Origin: Lunatimonas salinarum
GTDB taxonomy: Bacteria > Bacteroidota > Bacteroidia > Cytophagales > Cyclobacteriaceae
Direction: 5' to 3'
Length of the DNA stretch: 64,000 nucleotides
NCBI RefSeq assembly: GCF_017811155.1
Contig: NZ_JACVCV010000004.1
Location: 119,943-183,942, forward strand
Position 1 is the first letter of the stretch; the number at the start of each line of letters is the position of its first letter. The notes below the pieces were generated by a model. It was not told where the DNA came from. It saw only the letters and a list, made by a program, of their open reading frames with translations, and ran no database searches. Of this stretch, positions 63,230 to 64,000 are shown piece after piece. Both the position numbers and the translations under genes were made by a program.

Positions 63230-63293
63230 AGTTAGCAGTGTCTCTATGCATTGCAGCTAACTAGTAGCTAACCGTAACCCGGTGCGGTTAGCT
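63230..63293. repeat. Cluster of GTTAGC/GCTAAC inverted repeats upstream of the putAbiC-like gene
   Basis: AGTTAGC (63230-63236) with GCTAACT (63256-63262), then AGCTAACCG (63266-63274) with CGGTTAGCT (63285-63293). Four copies of GTTAGC in alternating orientation in 64 bases. The same GTTAGCTG core ends the element at 62142, so the gene lies between related ends. Confidence 0.55.
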
Positions 63294-63629
63294 GTCCTAT
63301 GTGCCTAGTGCCTAGGCCTTCTAAAGATAGGGAATTTCCGGGTATCTGCAACTAGCTTTTTCATTTCAATACCTGTTAGCTACCTAAAAACCAATACAGA
63401 ATGACTGCTAGTAGATGCCTCCTACCTAAGGCCGGTTGCGCCTACCTTCCATTTGGCACGGCCAAATCCGAACCGACTCCAAGCTGTACGTCATCCCCTT
63501 TCCCCTCCCCGATACCAAGTACGCCCAAACAACCCCTCCCATACTTGGAAAACCGCATTTTAGCCACCATTACTGGGAGTCCCACGCATACCAAACACAA
63601 TAGTAAGGTACCAAGGCTAAAGCAGATAG

Positions 63630-63677
63630 CCGTGTTTTTACCCGTGTATAAACGTTTATACTCGTGTAAAAACACGG
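63630..63677. repeat. 48-bp near-perfect palindrome
   Basis: CCGTGTTTTTACCCGTGTAT plus AAACG meets its complement TTTATACTCGTGTAAAAACACGG. Two mismatching base pairs out of 24, centred on AACGTT at 63653/63654, no loop. Stem this long without a loop would form a cruciform; a terminator is unlikely as no T run follows. Possibly an oligomeric-protein binding site or recombination relic. Frames crossing it on both strands are not convincing genes. Confidence 0.7.
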
Positions 63678-63740
63678 ATCCAGCACCTGTTGCTCCTGCA
63701 AACCTTACAAACGCTGTACACCAATTAGCTGAGATGGTCC

Positions 63741-63851
63741 AAACAAAAAATCCGGTCCTGAAATCAGAACTGGATCGTGTCGGGGTGGCAAGATTCGAAC
63801 TTGCGACCTTCCTGACTGCCGTCAGGACGCGATGACCCGCGCTGGTTTGAC
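63741..63851 (-). repeat. tRNA 3'-half-like unit with terminator, copy 1
   Basis: On the minus strand the unit reads GTCAAACCAG...CCTGACGGCAGTCAGG (an anticodon-arm-like stem with a loop one base too short), GCAAGTTCGAATCTTGC (T arm) and CACCCCG, an acceptor 3' strand. Then comes the hairpin at 63750-63775 and TTTTTTG. The matching 5' acceptor strand CGGGGTG is not found upstream, so it is not a functional tRNA. Copy 2 lies 131 bases away. Confidence 0.6.
63750..63775 (-). terminator. Rho-independent terminator after tRNA-like copy 1
   Basis: Minus-strand hairpin ATCCAGTTCTGA-TTTCAGGACCGGAT followed by a T-rich run (TTTTTTGTTT). Almost the same as the terminator at 63881-63906, so the tRNA half and terminator were duplicated as one unit. 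Confidence 0.65.
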
Positions 63852-63871
63852 AGAAATCTCAATTGCCTAAA

Positions 63872-63982
63872 AACAAAAAAATCCAGTCCTGAAATCAGAA
63901 CTGGATCGTGTCGGGGTGGCAAGATTCGAACTTGCGACCTTCCTGACTGCCGTCAGGACGCGATGACCCGTGCTGGTTTGAC
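63872..63982 (-). repeat. tRNA 3'-half-like unit with terminator, copy 2
   Basis: Second copy of the 111-base unit, 131 bases from copy 1, differing at about two positions (CGTGCTGG against CGCGCTGG; AGTCC against GGTCC). Divergence starts at 63983, so the repeat end is inside the window. The T arm and 3' acceptor are of tRNA type, the 5' half is missing or altered. The first 18 bases past it are AT-rich, and the window ends at 64000. Confidence 0.6.
63881..63906 (-). terminator. Rho-independent terminator after tRNA-like copy 2
   Basis: Minus-strand hairpin ATCCAGTTCTGA / TTTCAGGACTGGAT (perfect outer 7 bp) followed by TTTTTTTG. Typical terminator for a tRNA transcript. Confidence 0.65.
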
Positions 63983-64000
63983 TGTTTGTAAAACAAAAAA

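Noticed and set aside
63401..63835. 144-codon plus-strand frame ending GVARFELATFLTAVRTR
   Set aside because: It runs through the palindrome and antisense through the tRNA-like unit; such endings are well known false translations of tRNA DNA.

Overview
The window reads as chromosome of a Bacteroidota bacterium, most likely a free-living, polysaccharide-degrading member of the Cytophagales (Cyclobacteriaceae-like; the family is an inference). The evidence is a SusC/SusD pair, a hybrid two-component sensor, a type IX secretion (T9SS) type B C-terminal domain paired with a PorP/SprF protein, an imuA-imuB-dnaE2 cassette, and one promoter of the Bacteroidota form TTG-N20-TAnnTTTG. All calls come from reading translated sequence and motifs by eye. 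No database search was run.

Layout. 0-5 kb: the tail of an unknown gene, a GH9 glycosidase, a lipoprotein, a CBS-HEPN fusion and a lipoprotein esterase, followed by an array of small GCACC/GGTGC palindromes. 5-6.7 kb: a RES-Xre toxin-antitoxin pair and a possible bacteriocin precursor with a double-glycine leader, next to a small membrane protein. 6.7-13.1 kb: the mutasome genes dnaE2, imuB and imuA, with a divergent LexA/CI-like S24 regulator and a clear dyad between them. 13.1-19.9 kb: an AT-richer defence-like island. It holds a three-gene toxin-antitoxin-SecB-like chaperone (TAC) operon, a convergent operon of an ImmA/IrrE metallopeptidase, a DUF4411 PIN nuclease and an unrecognised multi-TM protein broken by one in-frame amber codon, and a decayed XRE-ImmA/IrrE gene. 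20-36 kb: a PLP enzyme, then a PorP/SprF protein downstream of a giant (about 4,276 residue) repeat-built adhesin-like protein with a T9SS type B domain.

36.5-51.4 kb is a beta-glucan (probably laminarin) utilisation locus: a hybrid two-component regulator, a propeller-Y_Y_Y-LuxR regulator, and the run SusC, SusD, a SusE-like repeat lipoprotein and a GH16 glucanase lipoprotein. The two regulators would sense oligosaccharides in the periplasm. SusC/D/E bind and import them, and GH16 cuts the polymer at the cell surface. 51.4-57.6 kb has metabolic genes and a sulfur/respiration group: a membrane-anchored TsdA-like dihaem cytochrome c with a porin, a CRP/FNR-like dyad upstream, and a convergent DsrE-like secreted protein. 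57.7-60.4 kb is a coupled pair: a cyclic-nucleotide/CBS/DUF294 nucleotidyltransferase and a DnaQ-like exonuclease.

The last 3.6 kb looks mobile. It contains a relic of a DUF1016-type nuclease, an amine oxidase, and a putAbiC-like phage-abortive protein lying between inverted-repeat elements that share a GTTAGCTG core. It ends with a 48-bp near-perfect palindrome and two tandem copies of a unit made of a tRNA 3' half plus a terminator, possibly remnants of integration sites. No CRISPR array, rRNA gene, complete tRNA gene or intact transposase was seen.
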